In this document: positions 62,972 to 64,000 of the stretch, in pieces
Layout of the letters: each line of letters begins with the position of its first letter
How positions within the stretch are numbered: the first letter of the stretch is position 1
Source of the DNA: Halobacteriales archaeon QS_1_68_20
Lineage (GTDB): Archaea > Halobacteriota > Halobacteria > Halobacteriales > PXRE01
Assembly (NCBI GenBank): GCA_003021085.1
Contig: PXRE01000039.1
Span: 48,609 to 112,608, forward strand
DNA: 64,000 bases
Reading direction: 5' to 3'
The notes under the pieces: generated by a model
What the model was told of the DNA's origin: nothing
Databases searched by the model: none
Seen by the model: the letters and a program-made list of their open reading frames with translations, nothing else
Made by a program: the position numbers and the translations under genes

Positions 62972-64000
62972 CAGTCCTCCATCTCGGCTTTGGCGACCTC
63001 GGCGCCGGCGAACTCCAGCACTTCCTTCGCGCCGTCCTCGCTGTAGCCCTGCTCGATCAGGGCGTCGATCCACCCGCCGCGCTCGTCGTCGTCCAGTTCG
63101 CCGGAGGACACCAGCGCCGAGAAGTTGATGTTGTGCTTCTTGTCCTCCCAGAGTTTGCGCTCCAGCGCGCGGCGCAGGCGCTCGTTGTCCTCGGGGTTGA
63201 ACGCCTCGCCCTCGCGGGCGCGCCGGGACACCCAGTTGGAGACCTCCTGGCGGAAGTCGTCCTTGCGGTCCTCGGGCACGTCCAGTTTCTCCTCGACCGA
63301 CCGCAGGAACGTCTCGTCGGGTTCGGACTCCCGGCCGGTGATCTCGTCCTCGACAGTGTCGTCGTCGATGTAGGCCATCACGTGGTCCATGTACTTCTCT
63401 CCCTGCCGGCGGATCTCGTCGACGTCGTAGGCCAGGGCGTGCCTGACGTCCTCGATGGCGCGCTCCTTGTACTCCTCGCGCACGCGTTCGAGGTAGCGGT
63501 AGTACGTCTCGAAGGCCTCCTCGGAGATGGAGCCGTGGTTCTCGAGGTTCTCCTCGAAGAAGGTAAACAGCGTCAGCGGCGAGAGGTAGCCGCGGCCGCG
63601 GTGGGTCGAGTCCATGATGGCCTCGGCGATCTCGTCGCCGATGAACCGCGGGGAGATGCCCTCCATGCCCTCGCCGATCTCGGCGGCCTGGTCGGCCTCC
63701 TCCCGCAGTTTCCGGACGTCGACCTCCTCGGCCTCGTCGACCTCGCCGTTGTACGCCTTGGCCTTCTGCATGAGGCCGACGGTCTCGTCGTCCGGTTCCT
63801 CGATGCGGGTCAGGACGCCGAACAGGCCGGCCATCTCCAGGGTGTGAGGTTCGACGTGGACGTCCGGCACGTCCGCGTTGCCCAGCAGTTTCTGGTAGAT
63901 CTCGGCCTCCTCCTCGTAGGCCAGGACGTACGGGAAGTCGATCCGCTTGGTGCGGTCGTTGAACGCCTCCATCTTCTCGTCGCCCTTCTTGTCCTTGTAC
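62971..64000 (-). CDS. prkA: PrkA-family kinase, first copy, C-terminal part (runs off the right edge)
   Basis: 343 visible residues, open to the window edge. FPYVLAYEEEAEIYQKLLGN and TLEMAGLFGVLTRIEEP fit the region behind the AAA domain, and GISPRFIGDEIAEAIMDSTH with GYLSPLTLFTFFEENL is the hallmark of the PrkA C-terminal domain. Ends in helices SGELDDDERGGWIDALIEQG. First visible gene of a four-gene operon. Confidence 0.9.
   Translation of the reverse strand, partial: YKDKKGDEKMEAFNDRTKRIDFPYVLAYEEEAEIYQKLLGNADVPDVHVEPHTLEMAGLFGVLTRIEEPDDETVGLMQKAKAYNGEVDEAEEVDVRKLREEADQAAEIGEGMEGISPRFIGDEIAEAIMDSTHRGRGYLSPLTLFTFFEENLENHGSISEEAFETYYRYLERVREEYKERAIEDVRHALAYDVDEIRRQGEKYMDHVMAYIDDDTVEDEITGRESEPDETFLRSVEEKLDVPEDRKDDFRQEVSNWVSRRAREGEAFNPEDNERLRRALERKLWEDKKHNINFSALVSSGELDDDERGGWIDALIEQGYSEDGAKEVLEFAGAEVAKAEMED

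Noticed and set aside
1..64000. Insertion sequences or integrase genes
   Set aside because: No transposase or tyrosine-recombinase signature (DDE, HUH, or R-H-R-Y) was recognised; only possible traces of past insertions at the tRNA genes.

Overview
The window is a GC-rich stretch of a halophilic archaeon (class Halobacteria). This rests on the strongly acidic proteins, the archaeal L1-L10-L12 ribosomal genes, an S-layer glycoprotein with a PGF-CTERM anchor beside archaeosortase A, archaeosine and F420 genes, TATA-box promoters very close to start codons, and a tRNA intron with a bulge-helix-bulge motif. The genus cannot be told from the window. No rRNA, CRISPR array or intact insertion sequence was seen.

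Layout. 1-3 kb: the start of cofH, then a short lanthipeptide-precursor-like gene facing a lanM remnant that keeps the dehydratase but has lost the cyclase. 3-7.8 kb: purC, purS and purQ, two decayed genes, and the archaeosine radical-SAM gene. 7.8-9.5 kb is nearly gene-free. 9.5-16.2 kb: a TctA-like membrane protein, a broken MscS gene, then L12-L10-L1 and L11, with thioredoxin, a winged-helix regulator and a PHP remnant lying between L1 and L11. 16.9-28.9 kb: core genes, including a DRG GTPase, S-layer protein plus archaeosortase, diphthine synthase, RNA ligase plus partner, and Trm5.

28.9-31.4 kb: tRNA-Thr(CGT), a duplicated tRNA tail, then an AT-rich four- or five-frame operon of unknown function that looks recently acquired. 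31.5-42.9 kb: small zinc and HalOD1 proteins, a RimK-protease fusion, a DNA glycosylase, a PAS histidine kinase, beta-oxidation genes and an HNH endonuclease. 43 kb: an intron-bearing tRNA-Glu(TTC) with a second tail duplication. 43.5-57.3 kb: regulators, membrane proteins and the succinate dehydrogenase genes, with sdhCDB parted from sdhA by 3.7 kb of accessory genes. 57.3-64 kb: a prkA-prkA-DUF444-spoVR operon running off the right edge.

Accessory DNA concentrates at four places: the lanthipeptide corner, the two tRNA genes, and the gap inside the sdh cluster. At least six genes are broken by indels, stops or deletions. Some single-base indels sit in G/C runs and could be consensus errors, but the loss of whole domains cannot be explained that way.
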